Shown here piece after piece: positions 33,066 to 44,170 of a stretch of DNA of 45,636 nt. The translations under genes were made by a program, and so were the position numbers. A model generated the notes under the pieces. That model saw nothing but the letters and a program-made list of their open reading frames with translations, was not told the DNA's origin and did no database searches. Source of the stretch: Skeletonema tropicum (lineage: Eukaryota > Bacillariophyta > Thalassiosirophyceae > Thalassiosirales > Thalassiosiraceae); the NCBI GenBank assembly GCA_037178625.1, contig JAWZXG010000062.1:1-45636 (forward strand), given 5' to 3'. Positions within the stretch are counted from its first letter, which is position 1; the number at the start of each line of letters is the position of its first letter.

Positions 33066-34078
33066 TCAAGTTCCACCATGAAGGTGAATGTGAATATGAG
33101 GGTGGGGCTGGGGCTGGGATGCCACCTCTTGCGTTCCAGAACGTCCTTGAAGGCAAAACGTGCGACCCCATGGAGCACGAATTGACAGTGAAACTCATAG
33201 TGGATATGGATGCTTCGTAAGAAAGGAGGAGTGAAGAATTGGGCAATGGCAAGACTTCTCTTCTCTACTTCGAAGGGGGCAACGATGAAGAGACTGGTCA
33301 TTTGAAGATATCTATTGTTGTCAGCAGGACAAGCCCGTAGAATGTGCTGAGTCTGTGTGCTTTGAAAGTAGTAAGGAGGTCAAGATTCTTCAGCGTAAGG
33401 TACAGTCTTGTGTGTTGGAGAGGCATTAGCCAATGCTCCTGATGATACTTCATCTATCGTATCAAACGTTGTCACTGTAGCAATGAGCCGCTTGTAGCGT
33501 AGTGGCCCAAAACACTTGCCTACGATAGCATAGACATAGAAGCAGATCAGGATTGCATAGACGTGACACATCTATCTCTACAAGCTATGCTATAGCTTGG
33601 TAGATGACCTAATGCCGCCAAGTGCTGTGTTACAGTCGAGCAACTAACATATCGTATCAAGCGTTGTCTTTCGTGAAATTGCCCCCTACCTCTCTAGAGC
33701 TAGAGGCCTAGCTGAGCCTGCCACCGTGCGGACAAACTGAAACTGAATAGTTGCGTGGGCGCGAGCTGCCACAGCGGAGAGCGACACGAAGATGAAAGAT
33801 AGAAAATTGCTAGAGAGCTTTTTCCTGAGATCTTATGATTGAATGACTACCGAAAGAATCGAAGGCTCTAGATCTAGATCGAGAGAGAAACAACATCTGA
33901 TAAATGCAATCCTACCTTGTGACTTGTGATAGTTGATTGTGAGGCTGGGACGTCAGCGTCAGTTTGCCCGCTATTCACAAATGAAAGCAACTACAACCGT
34001 TCTTTTCAAGAAGAACAATCAGTATTAGCTCTTCTTTTGAGTTGTACATAATCAGAAGCAATGCACCTGCACAGTCAC
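33066..34078. other. No supported gene
   Basis: Short frames only. Nothing recognisable apart from a minus-strand 63-codon ORF at 33380-33571 of unknown nature. Confidence 0.45.
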
Positions 34079-34288
34079 TTACGCAGTATATGTGTGAACA
34101 TTTCTCTCGTTGAGGTGATCAGACAAGTCGAGTACCGGATTGACACAACATGTTAAAGTTGCGAGAAATATCTCTGGTTTAGATTGATCTTCACCTGCTG
34201 CTGCACCGCTGGCTGGTACAAATGCGTCGGCAATATGCGCATGAGCCGCTTCTAGTAACCCATTTAACTTCGCAGTGATAGTGAACAA
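34079..34288 (-). CDS. Possible exon of an unknown gene
   Basis: A 69-codon frame whose last codons run into a donor-like GTAAGTGAC. Its LEAAHAHIAD segment is repeated about 190 bp upstream on the same strand as LEAAHANIAD (near 34440). A duplicated coding unit keeping the same peptide suggests a real, perhaps decaying, gene between 34079 and 35000, but I cannot assemble it. Confidence 0.3.
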   Translation of the reverse strand: MFTITAKLNGLLEAAHAHIADAFVPASGAAAGEDQSKPEIFLATLTCCVNPVLDLSDHLNERNVHTYTA

Positions 34289-34465
34289 GCATACTTATAA
34301 GCGCTGCTCAGACAAATCTCGCTCTTAGAATGGATGCTACGATGTCATACCATAGCTGATAAGAGAGGTCCAACTGGGGCATGCTTGCAGCACCACATTC
34401 CAAGACATCGTATCTATCGTCGGCAATATTCGCATGAGCCGCTTCTAGTGACCCATTGAACTTCG
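34225..34465 (-). repeat. Direct repeat of a 48-bp unit
   Basis: Copies at 34225-34273 and 34418-34465 share cggcaatat, cgcatgagccgcttctagt and acttcg with a few substitutions. Confidence 0.8.
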
Positions 34466-35049
34466 AACAGTTACCGCCTCTCTTTCAGCTGGCGTGCATG
34501 CGCCTACACTGCTTCTATATTCTCTCTTCTAGCACATTTAGGGCTCTTTTGTTGAACGTGAGCATGCCAGTTATTAGAAGTGGTATTGCGATCAATCTTT
34601 GAATGGGGTAGTACATATTGTCAATAGCTAATGCTGCTGTCTCATGAGATTTCCTTACGTGTCCCAACAGTGGGAGAGTAGGTACCAAGTTCGCGTTTCT
34701 TACCACTATTCCTTCCTCCTACTCAGCTTGCATCAAGTCGTCTCTCACCTCACTTGACGATTTAATTCCAACACGATCCACCGCATCATCAGTAGTATTA
34801 GACGCACTATGTCTCCCTCTATGCCGACCAGGATCAAAAGGAGCAGTGTATGGTTGTCCCTGCAAACGGTCCTGAGTTGGGAAGAACATACCCCGCCGCT
34901 GCAGGCTGCAGAGCACCCTCAATTGCAGAGGGAGATGCCGCACGACGATGCCTTGTTTGTGTTTGGCACAATGATTCATGCGTGAACTGTGCCTCAATAC
35001 TTAAGTAGCAATTCAACACTGATAGTAGAAGATCCATCACTTTATGTAT

Positions 35050-36000
35050 ACGTATTACTCGTCATCTCAGGAGAGGACTGACTACTTCACTCTACACAGA
35101 GACAAATTCACTATGAATGGATTTGAATCAAACTGGAGCCAATCTCCTAGTCTCAGCAGATTGAAGTCTTCGTGTGGGCGGGAAGCATTGCACTCGGCTC
35201 AGCAGCGCAAAATTGGACCACTACGATAGACTTTTGGAAGGCTTCATCTTCAATCTCATGAAGACGGAGTCAAACGAGGATCAGGAGGTTGAACTCTCGA
35301 CATCTTTCATACGTCTGGATGACTAAACATAGTCAGAGGATGAGACATACAACACAACGCTGCCCACTTCATTATCACAAATTCTCTTAATTGAAGTAAA
35401 ATCTGGCCACCAAACCTGATAGATCGAAAGGAAATCACTTCTTCATCTTCCATACATCTGGATGACATGTACCTCTAGAAGGACGATGAGACCACAACAA
35501 CCTCTCACTCTTGTTTCTCTATCCATAAAGCAACAAACAGCAGCAGCAGTGTAGGCGACGCCGGCATTGGTAGCAACATAAACAAGTCGTCCAATTGTGC
35601 CGCCGCCGCTGCCAAGGACATTGAAAATGGTGCATCTCGAAGTGAGGAAGCACAGTGAGGAAATAGCAGCGAATGATTTGTGATGTAAAATATTATGGTA
35701 AAAGGAGGAGCGGTGGAATCACTTTGTTGGTAGCGCCTAAACAAATTGCTTTTTTTTGGCATTTTGAGCTACAAATTACTCATCTTGCCAACGGGACTAC
35801 TCATATTGCCAACGTGACTACTCATAATTCCAAAGGCTACTACTAGCTTTATTCCACTGTATTAGCTCTTTTACCAAATTTGACCAATCTGGTTCTCCTA
35901 CCTCAGACCACACCTCCTCAACTCGAACTATCGACATGGCCGACGCTTCCACTAGAGAGACACAAAATGCCATAACAAACAAACCCGTCCATACGGTAGC
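35050..36000. other. Intergenic; short tandem repeat
   Basis: Three degenerate copies of a 24-bp unit (TACTCATxTTGCCAACGxGAC) lie at 35777-35848. An 85-codon minus-strand ORF at 35505 is Ala/Leu-rich and unconvincing. Confidence 0.5.
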
Positions 36001-36011
36001 ATAAATTTATC

Positions 36012-36390
36012 GGCCCTCGGGGCCCCGGGTCGAAACAAGCGAAGTGAAGTGTCGATAACGGGGCCGGGAGGTGCCCAACCCCTTATGGTCACAAATTCTC
36101 CATTTTTTTCCAAACTTTTTTCTACAGGGATCTTGGTAGGAATCAGTATAGTAGCTGTTTAGTGAGAAAGTTTACCTGGTGGACACGTAGAGGCTCTGTA
36201 GACCATACCGCTGTAGGATTTGTACTTGTTCCTACGTAGAAAGCGAGAAGTACCTGGCTTAAAGGTGCTTTTTACAGAAATTGATTGGCTATATCTGTCG
36301 AGGATACCGTCATTTGCAGAAAGAAATACAGGTACATTGTCATTATAGGTGACATGTTTCTTCATCACGAGAAATATTCTCCCTTTGTTG
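36012..36390 (-). mobile_element. Decayed 3' end of an MBD-Pif1 element
   Basis: Begins with GGCCCTCGGGGCC at 36012-36024 and then follows 10575-10960 in order, with many substitutions and gaps. Shared tracts include GGTAGGAATCAGTA, TTTAGTGAGAA, GGACACGTAGAG, AAAGCGAGAAGTA and AGAAAGAAATACAGGT. Divergence is far greater than among the three large copies, so this is an old insertion. It carries no coding sequence. Confidence 0.75.
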
Positions 36391-36433
36391 TATCCTTTAT
36401 TGATTGTCGTTAATTTGTCATGTTGCCGCGATT

Positions 36434-36923
36434 GAAAATAAATTTGTCTTCAAGACAAATTTATTTTCCATGCAAGTTGTGAATATTGCATTGGAAAAGA
36501 ACTTCTCTCCAGGGATGATATACCTGAACTGACCAAGCTGTCGCAAATGGTGTGGCAAACAGGACTGTCTAAGGAGTGTTTCTGTAAGTCCATTATGTTG
36601 CCAAGTGTCACTAACACGATTATGTCATCAAGTTCCTGTGATTTATGTTTCGGAATGAAACGAAGCTTCGTCTCGCGATGACCGTCTACCAAATTTTGTT
36701 CAGCGACCATACTTTGCTTCTTGATCTCCTTCAGAGGTATGCCTTTGTGTCGGACTTGCTTGACACATAGGACTTTTTGAAGCCAGGTTGTCACAAAGAA
36801 TATTATATGTTTTAACGATATATTCGGAGCTGGAAGTAACATTGGGAAAAGACCAAAAATGTCAGCGATGAAGTGAAGTATCGGACCTCAAAATATTTTT
36901 GTCGTGAGGACAAATTTATTTTC
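36434..36923. repeat. 15-bp inverted repeats GAAAATAAATTTGTC
   Basis: The 15-mer at 36434-36448 recurs inverted at 36454-36468, forming a tight hairpin, and again inverted at 36909-36923. The outer pair could be the ends of a 490-bp MITE. The stop codon of the gene at 36450-38686 falls in the hairpin loop. Confidence 0.6.
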
Positions 36924-38686
36924 AGAATCGTACACCGTACCAGTGACACTCGTACAAGTATAATAACTCACCTTGTCTAGCAATGGACGATGTTGTATCT
37001 TTTACAGGTGTCACAACTGGAACTGGAATGACCTTTTCCGACAGCTCTCCCAACATAGATCCAATAGTTCCAGACGCTTTTGTGTTTTGTGGAATTTCTC
37101 CAACTCCAACTGGCCGAGCTGCATTGCCATTATTGCTACGAAATACACCAGCATCGTCTGCTTCCAAGGGGGCGTTATCAACATTACCAACACCCACATT
37201 GGTGCCATCATTATCACGTTCTCCTGACAGTCTAGCAACAGAAGTAGCATTACGACACGGATAATCCTTCACGGTAGAACCAGAAGACTCATGAAACAGG
37301 CGGTCGAGACAGCTGCGTGGAAGTCTACTGGTAGACAGAGAATCATATAAATGATCGCGAATGGTTTGGCGGCCCACAAGACTGTGATATTCTGAGCAGC
37401 GGCGATATGCGCGAACAGTAGCAGGTTGTTCCCCAGCATGATACAGCAACGCCGGAAGATTAGTTGGGTCAACTGCTGACTCCTCACCAGAAGGAGTAGA
37501 CGCTGGTATGTCCGTTTCAGACGGATGATGAGTATTCACTGGAGTTGCGGCACTACCATTGCTCTCTTTAGGGCACTGCTGTTCGATGTCATAATTTTTT
37601 GATGATTGCTTTAACTTTAACAAAGAACTCGCCTGCTCGACATCGTCATAATCATTATTATTATCGCATGATCTCCATGATTTGCATGATGCATCAAATG
37701 CTTCTGCCTGCTCAAAGTTAGTGCATCTAACATGAGCGGGAGAGATGCAATCGCCTTGCTTTGTCTGCAGAAGAGGTATATCATGCTCGTTCTTGTTGTC
37801 GACAACAACATCTTTTTTGTTGCCCGCTGTCACACCGCCATTGCTGAAGTAAATGAAAATAGGGATAAGTAAGGATAAGTGATTAGTTTTTGACATGACG
37901 ACATTCATATGGGAGAAACAATACCAGTTCAAGTTTAAAATAAATTTGCATACATCACAATTTTATTTTTGGCATGAACTCTATGGAAGGTTAATACCAC
38001 ACAGCAAAAAGCGACTTAAATGTAGATGAATGAGCGATCCTTTCTATGTTCGTACGATCAATCTACGTAATGTTTTACGCAGTGTTAAGCGTTTCGCTTA
38101 TACATGAAATTCTGAATCACATAAGACGCTTCTTCCAATTTCAGCTCATCTTAACAATACACTTTCGGACTTACCCATTAGACAATACGCTGGAACACTC
38201 TGGAGCAGCCAACGACTGCAAGTTATGACTGTTATTTACACAACGGCCATAATTCATTATTCCAGCTTTGCTTTCTGCATCCGATTTGTAGAACTGAGCC
38301 GAGCTTGAACCGTTACAGGTAACGTTGCGATTGGGAATGACATTGTAAGCGATAGATAATTGTTCCTGTCTGGTGCGATATAGATCCATTACGCATCCTA
38401 GCTCAGACAATACATGTTTTAGTTCACGCATATTGCAAGAGGAAAGAACAAGCCTCAGAAGAGTATGTGGATCAGTAGAGTGTTCGAAGCATGGATTGCG
38501 CGATGATTGTAATTCTACTATTTCGCGGAAGATATGATCGCCTACACGCACTTTCGGCCATTGGACGTTGTAAATTATTTGACGAATAGACAGAAATGAG
38601 CATCTAACACCCTTCCGAGCGCTCTTGCTGTTCACGTCGGAAGAGGATGGTTGCTGTTGCTGCGCTTTCTCTCTTGAAGTGTGCAT
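36450..38686 (-). CDS. Spliced gene of unknown function
   Basis: Exons 38686-38175, 37843-36972 and 36829-36450 join at GTAAGT...TTCAG and GTGAGT...CCAG with matching phases at both junctions, giving 587 residues. The N-terminal part has Gln and Ser runs, then an ordinary globular-looking stretch (residues 30-110) with regular Leu/Ile spacing. The middle is rich in Asn, Asp, Ser and Pro and is probably disordered. Exon 3 looks globular again. I recognise no domain. Exon 3 lies between the 15-bp inverted repeats, so it may be inserted DNA, and the gene might instead stop at 36922. Matching phase at two introns supports the model but could be chance. Confidence 0.45.
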
Positions 38687-38689
38687 ATT

Positions 38690-39934
38690 TTATACGGTCA
38701 ATTTTGTTCGTGGTTTGGTTATGCCGGTCCGTAATGGTCACATATTTAAGATATTGATTTGCGTGCAAGGAATGTCATACGCAAGCCACTCATTATTATT
38801 TATGCACTCTTCTAATTGCATGTGGTGTTCCGTAGCATGATAGTCGATGAGTGGCTGCGCGGAAAAGTCACGGATGGCGACATGTTCTTCCTGCCAGCAG
38901 AGAAGCTGACACGTTGAAGTTAGGAGAGGAACAAGTGACGTCATATATTTGAGAATATGTAAAACGCGATCGATATAAAGTACTGTCAAACGCGATCGGT
39001 AACTCGGTTTTTGCATGATCGATGATCGTGCAGAAAAAGAGAAAAAGATGCCACCACAATGGCCTACAATGGCACCCCTAGTATGGCCGCCTATCTCAGT
39101 CCATGAGTATATTTCATAAGGTATCGATGGCCCATCCCTTAAACGACATTATGGCGATTTTTTCGCAGCAGTGTGGCGTTTCGGCTGCTGTAGGGGTGGA
39201 GATAATATCATTGCAATCCACTTCATTGAGATTTGAAATGAAAACAACCACCTTCCCTGCACCCATCGAAGATGATAAACATCTATAGGCACTACCCCTC
39301 CGCTACCCATCGCCGATGGTAATATGAAGTGAGATTCTGGTTGCTCGGAATGACCATTAAAGCCCCCCCACACCTCCAAAATACCAAGGACACAAGATGT
39401 GCACAAAATTGCATAAATAATTTGACACTCTAACACAACAGTAAGCCTGTAGACGGCGGATCGAGCGGCTCTAAAGACCGCAACTCATCAACATTATTAT
39501 ATATAAGAAGTGTCGGCTATTTATTGTCCATAATATTGCAATAGGCTGGATAAAAATAGCAACATCATAGACAGAAATGACATTTATGTAGCATGTATTA
39601 GTCATTTATTTATGCGGTGTAGACAGTTGTAATAATAAAACCCTGCGGCTGAATAGTTGCAAAGCGTGTTGTCTGCGATATAGTTCACTGGATATTACTA
39701 TTGGTAGGGTTTGTGCAACGTGGTGGCTATGAGAGTAGCGGCTATGATGTTAGATACTGACTGTCGAACGAAAAAACATGCATGCATGCAGTTGTGCTCG
39801 GAAAGCGCGCTGCACTTTTTTGTTAGCTGCTATCAAAATCTTATGCATCTACGATGCAATTTTGCTTGGAACGGCTCTAAGTAAGTAAGTGAGTATGTAC
39901 TATAAAACGTTTCTGTTATAAGAATGTTATTAAA
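38690..39934. other. No supported gene
   Basis: Short shadow frames only. Two direct repeats of aacgcgatcg occur near 38966 and 38990. Nothing else stands out. Confidence 0.5.
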
Positions 39935-40087
39935 CAGGGGCGCGCAGAATGGTGCGATAGTGGTGGCGTGCAGCGGTGTATGTGGCGGGTTCAGCGCGGG
40001 CCCTCGGGGCCTGTAAAGTATTGTGTCGTCATCTTGCTGTTGGCCATTTGCTGTGTGGCTTGTCAGTAGTCTTTATACAACGGAATT

Positions 40088-40209
40088 CGGCTATAAAGTT
40101 GCTCTGCAATGACGTTGGCCTTAATTGGTATAATTGTGCTGTGCACAATTTTACCAATTAGTCTCTTTACAATAGAATACGGCTATAAAGTTGCTCTGCA
40201 ATGACGTTG
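40088..40209 (+). repeat. Two 30-bp direct repeats flanking a hairpin
   Basis: Repeats at 40088-40117 and 40180-40209 contain GGCTATAAAGTTGCTCTGCA. Between them, 40122-40160 pairs with itself in an 18-bp stem with one mismatch and a TGT loop. Confidence 0.85.
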
Positions 40210-40426
40210 TCAATCTTTATCAATGTGAAAAGAAATGTCTTGAATGCAATAAGCCACGAAGTCCTTATTACAAGCTAGGAGTTTTTCCAGATGATGGTAG
40301 TAAGCAATATAACCGAACTTTTATGATTCATTAATTACGAGTTTCGGTGGAGCTTAGCCACCTTCATCAGCGGTTCTAATTGCGTGGAGACAGGCCACAA
40401 AAAATTTGAATCAAAAGGTCTCAAGA

Positions 40427-40648
40427 ATGAGAAAAGGCGTGGTAGCTGTCATTGTTCTAACGGTCGTAAGTTTTGTTGGCGTTTCGTGGGCGTGGGCCAG
40501 CGTACAAGGCATATCTTTTCCATCGGGGAGATCCAAAGTAGCGAGCAAATTACTTCCGGAACTTCAACTTGAAGTGTTGGGATTTTCCCCCCTCCTATCC
40601 CCGCTGAAATGCCCATTTTCATTGTCATTTAGATGCTATATCTTATGA
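40427..40648 (+). CDS. Small ORF with signal-peptide-like start, in the private module
   Basis: Opens with MRKGVVAVIVLTVVSFVG, a basic start and a hydrophobic run like a secretion signal, followed by VSWAWAS. The frame crosses into shared element sequence at 40546 and then ends, so the C-terminal part is probably not native. A GTAAGT donor-like site lies at 40465. It may be a captured first exon, or chance. Confidence 0.3.
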   Translation: MRKGVVAVIVLTVVSFVGVSWAWASVQGISFPSGRSKVASKLLPELQLEVLGFSPLLSPLKCPFSLSFRCYIL

Positions 40649-40979
40649 TTTAGATCTAAAAATCGCTTGATTTGTGCTAAAAAGGACTTTTCCAGGCTAA
40701 TTAAGTCAGATTGTCGATGAGCTTCTTCGTTCTTTCCGGTGTGCATCCCCGTCACCCTCTATTTTCTTAATTTTTTCTCTGAGTGACGTGGTAAACTTCG
40801 TTACTTAAGGAATTAGTACACTTGATTCCAATCGTCTTACGTCACAAAGTACCAGAAGTCAGGTGTTGGCAAAATCCAATGAACAAAAAAGTATTTAAGT
40901 TCATGCAGCAAGTACTCAGGTCGACATTGGCTCAATTACATTATCTGCCGAGTCGTCTATTGATGCAAGTCTAAATAGA

Positions 40980-41180
40980 CGCCGACGTTGGTTGCCGACG
41001 TGTTTGCATTTGAATAACTGCCGATCTTTGGCCACGTACTGATCAATACGTCAGTTCTTAACTCCACGTCGACGTCTTGTGTTGAGCTGAATCTTTTTGT
41101 CGACGTGTTGTCGATGTGTTGAACCACAAGATCTTGTGTTGCCGACGTAGCTTACGAAGGAACTCGTTTACTTCATGACG
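40980..41180 (+). promoter_or_regulatory. CGACGT/TGACGT cluster, third copy
   Basis: Same motif cluster as at 45-245 and 13980-14155, preserved upstream of the ORF at 41341. Confidence 0.4.
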
Positions 41181-41340
41181 TGGTTGGTTATTGATTGCAT
41201 TGTTCTCTGCTGATTATTGCGCTGGTGCGTTGGCGGCGGTTATGTAGGCAGTTTGTACGTTGTCGAGCCGTTCAACAGCTCTCATAAATTATGCATTGCA
41301 TCATTTACATCATCACATTTCTACATTGTCCGAATAAATA

Positions 41341-42199
41341 ATGAAGTTTGGCAACACAAATCCAGTTATATCCACCGTTGGTAGTAATGGTAAGGGCTTC
41401 CGTGCCGTGCGGAATCGGAGCAATGTCGATGCACGTCTTACTTCGTCAGGGGTCAAGACTGCCGCTAAACCGTCGGCTCCTGTCATTGCATTGAGCGTAA
41501 CAGACATCAATTGGCGTTTGGTGCGTACCGACGATCGTATCTTCTTGCTGCTAGCGTCTGTTGCATTAGGCGATGGGTTTGACGTTGCCAAGTTGGAGAA
41601 GGAACAACTGCTCTTTTCTGCTCTTTCCGTCTTTGAAGTCGGGTCAATCAAGTACATCCTGAATGAACTGTCTGAACATTACCCGAATGTCCCAGTTGGT
41701 AAGACTGATTCTACTGACAAAGATGATCTGGTGTCTGCAGCGGTCAACTTCTTAATGTTTGCCGCTATTGCTCAGAAAGGAGGTACAAGCCAAGCGCCGT
41801 ACACTTCAAATTGTGAGCATTTTTGGTAAGAGAGAAGGTTAAATTTCGTGTGGTTCAATGATTTTGGTATTTTTGTTCATTGTACCGTTTTACAAATTCT
41901 GTCTTTCCTTTTTACTTACAAGTTTTTTTTTCAACCTTCAACTTCACACCAGTGATGAGAACGGGAAACTTGTACTTGAAGACAAAACTCATTCGGGCTC
42001 CCGTGATCAACCTGTTCAAGATGATGATGAACCGGATTTGTCCGAGAAAGGTGCTGTCACGAAAAAGTCTAAACCGGTACCTGTCGGAGAGAAGGCCTCT
42101 CCTGATTCAACTATCATGTGAGTTTATTTTGTGTGCATGTGCACTGCCGCACTAAGTATCGCTTGCTTATTGAATCATTTTAGTATAATCGATCACTGA
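41341..42199 (+). CDS. Element protein, MBD exon deleted
   Basis: Exons 41341-41825 and 41953-42117 are open and correspond to residues 1-216 of the right-arm protein. The MBD exon lies in the deleted segment. The nearest remaining acceptor (TTTTAG at 42183) adds only IIIDH before a stop, so the product would be about 221 residues without the MBD. The first 161 residues are identical in translation to the right-arm copy, and the run-length errors of the left arm are absent. The function of the conserved N-terminal part is unknown. Confidence 0.55.
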
Positions 42200-42235
42200 A
42201 CAATTTTACCTAATAAACAAATGCAACTGCCTACG

Positions 42236-43326
42236 TAGACATGCTGATCAAAACACACGAACGACTGAAAGTACCAATAGCTAGGCTCAGGTTTCAATTC
42301 AGCAGCAGGATGGCGGGCAATAACACAGCATACCAGTCGCACTTTTACGGCAGGAGGCTATTCTACACCTTTGATGTGTGCGTAGGTGCACATGTTTGCT
42401 TGGAGTCAGCCAACATCGATCCCAACTCAGGATTGTACGTCTCAGCTATTGGGGTAGTTGTCGAGATCGTTTACGATAAGGATCGCTCCGTTGGACCAAA
42501 CGGTAAAGGTGAGGTTAGCCTACCGAAGTACATTGTTGTGGATTTCCCTACATACAAACCACCACCAGGCGAGGACCCATGGGACAAGAACAACCCAACG
42601 GTGAGTAAAAGTTGACACACGAAAGACACAAGACAATTGCCACTCTCTGCGAAAACACTACTAACTCATTTCATACTGATACAAATGCATCCTACCCCAA
42701 CTTATTGCGCACAGCACGTGCCAATCCCACCCTACGAGCAGATTTGCAACAGAGGATGCTGCACCGCATTATTCATGCCATTGCAAATTGCCTACGCCAT
42801 CACCATCCACCGCTGTCAAGGACTCGAAGCTGGATTCGACAAAGGAGACCGCTGGAACCGCATGATAATAGATCCAGCAGATGAGTTGTGGGAGATTAGC
42901 AAGTTTCTTGGAACAATGTACGTGGCTACCAGCAGAGGCAAAACACTTGGCTCCAAAGATCAAGCATACCCGTCGGACAGTGCCATATACTGGACCGGAA
43001 GCAACATTTCAACGAACCGATTAAAAAATTGCAAGAGAAAGCAAAATGGCCAGTTCTGCGAATCGTACAAGAAGCGAGCAAATTGGGTGAAATACTTGGA
43101 GGGGAAGGCAGAAGAGTCGAAGACAAGGTATAGCAAGAGAAAGTTGGAAGAAATCACAGAAACATCGTACGCAGCAGCAATCAAGGGCAATTTCATCAAA
43201 GACAGGACAGACCTGACAACCAGGATTACCAACATCATAACCAACCCGAACAAGAAGTGGAAAGAAGCGAAGAAGGATCATGAAATCCCAAGTGATTACT
43301 TCGCAGGATCTTCATCTGGTGATTAG
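42236..43326 (+). pseudogene. Pif1-like helicase remnant, N-terminus deleted
   Basis: Begins at the deletion junction inside the frame (VDMLIKTHERLK). It keeps GLYVSAIGVVVE and the intron 42601-42714, then MPLQIAYAITIHRCQG and a canonical motif VI, MYVATSRG. The C-terminal part (about 120 residues, very Lys-rich) is open to the stop at 43326, so it shows the undamaged end of the family. Walker A, Walker B and motif III are missing, so no helicase activity is possible. This copy lacks the extra GTGGAC seen in the palindrome. Confidence 0.8.
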
Positions 43327-43844
43327 TAAAATTGATCACTGCACAGTTTTACAAAACAGACACTTTCTCAACACAAAGAATACAACAACTCAATTAAGCG
43401 TCTGCATCTGGTGATCAGTAAAACATCTGCAAGCGCACGATTCGATATATCAAGCACAGTTTTACAAAAAGACATTTTCTCGTGACGAAGAAAGACAAAA
43501 ACTAAATCGACTAACGCCCGTGTAAAACCTGTATTTCTTTCTCGTACAGACCGATTTAGATGCTCAAAAAGCGCATCTAGTACAGTCAATTTCTCGCTTT
43601 CAACAGGTACTTCTTGCTTTCTACATAGGAACACATACAGATCCTACGCCGGTAGTCTCTACCGAGGACTCTACGTGTCCCTAAAGTAAACCTTCTCACT
43701 AAAAAACACATGTACTGATTCCTACCTATAACTCTGTAGAATAATGGGGGTGAAAAATAATGAATTTTCCCACCTGTAATAGAAGGGCACCTGCGGCCCC
43801 CTATTACGCTGCTCTGCACTCCATGAACGGGGGCCCCGAGGGCC

Positions 43845-44090
43845 GATTAAACAAGCATTGCAGAGCAACTTTATAGACGGATACATTGCAAAAAAAAATC
43901 CAACACGAAATCCACAGAATAATTTTGTCATCATGACACATTTATGTTACAACAACAAGCATTGCAGAGCAAATTTATAGACGGGTACATTGCACAAAAA
44001 AAAAACAGGCCCCGAGGGCCCGCGCCGCACTACACACCATACACAACATGCAGTCACAAATCGCCGCGCGCACCATTTCATAAAATTGCA
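43845..44090 (-). mobile_element. Solo 5' end of another MBD-Pif1 element
   Basis: Reads in reverse: 13-mer at 44008-44020 followed outward by CGCGC, and two copies of the TCTATAAAGTTGCTCTGCAA-type repeat at 43852-43880 and 43956-43984. It abuts the 3' 13-mer of the 40-kb copy almost directly. The hairpin between the repeats is not kept. Sequence outside the 13-mer resembles, with many changes, that outside 15161-15173 (both end near GCGCGCACCATT / GCACCATTCTGCGCG). Confidence 0.6.
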
Positions 44091-44170
44091 GTGTTGATGA
44101 GGATGACGGATGTAATGTGTATTTGCCCCGCCCGCCTGGTTCTGGTTGAATCTCCAGCCCTCCTCCTCCA

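Larger units (their letters stand above)
39935..43844 (+). mobile_element. MBD-Pif1 element, third copy, internally deleted
   Basis: Runs from the shared 5' edge near 39935 and the 13-mer at 39999-40011 to the inverted 13-mer at 43832-43844. Relative to the right-arm copy it lacks about 705 bp (right-arm 12193-12897; junction near 42234). The loss removes the MBD exon and the N-terminal half of the helicase, including Walker B. Its module at 40217-40545 is unrelated to the right-arm module at the same place. Elsewhere it is almost identical to the palindrome copies, so the copies spread recently. Confidence 0.8.
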
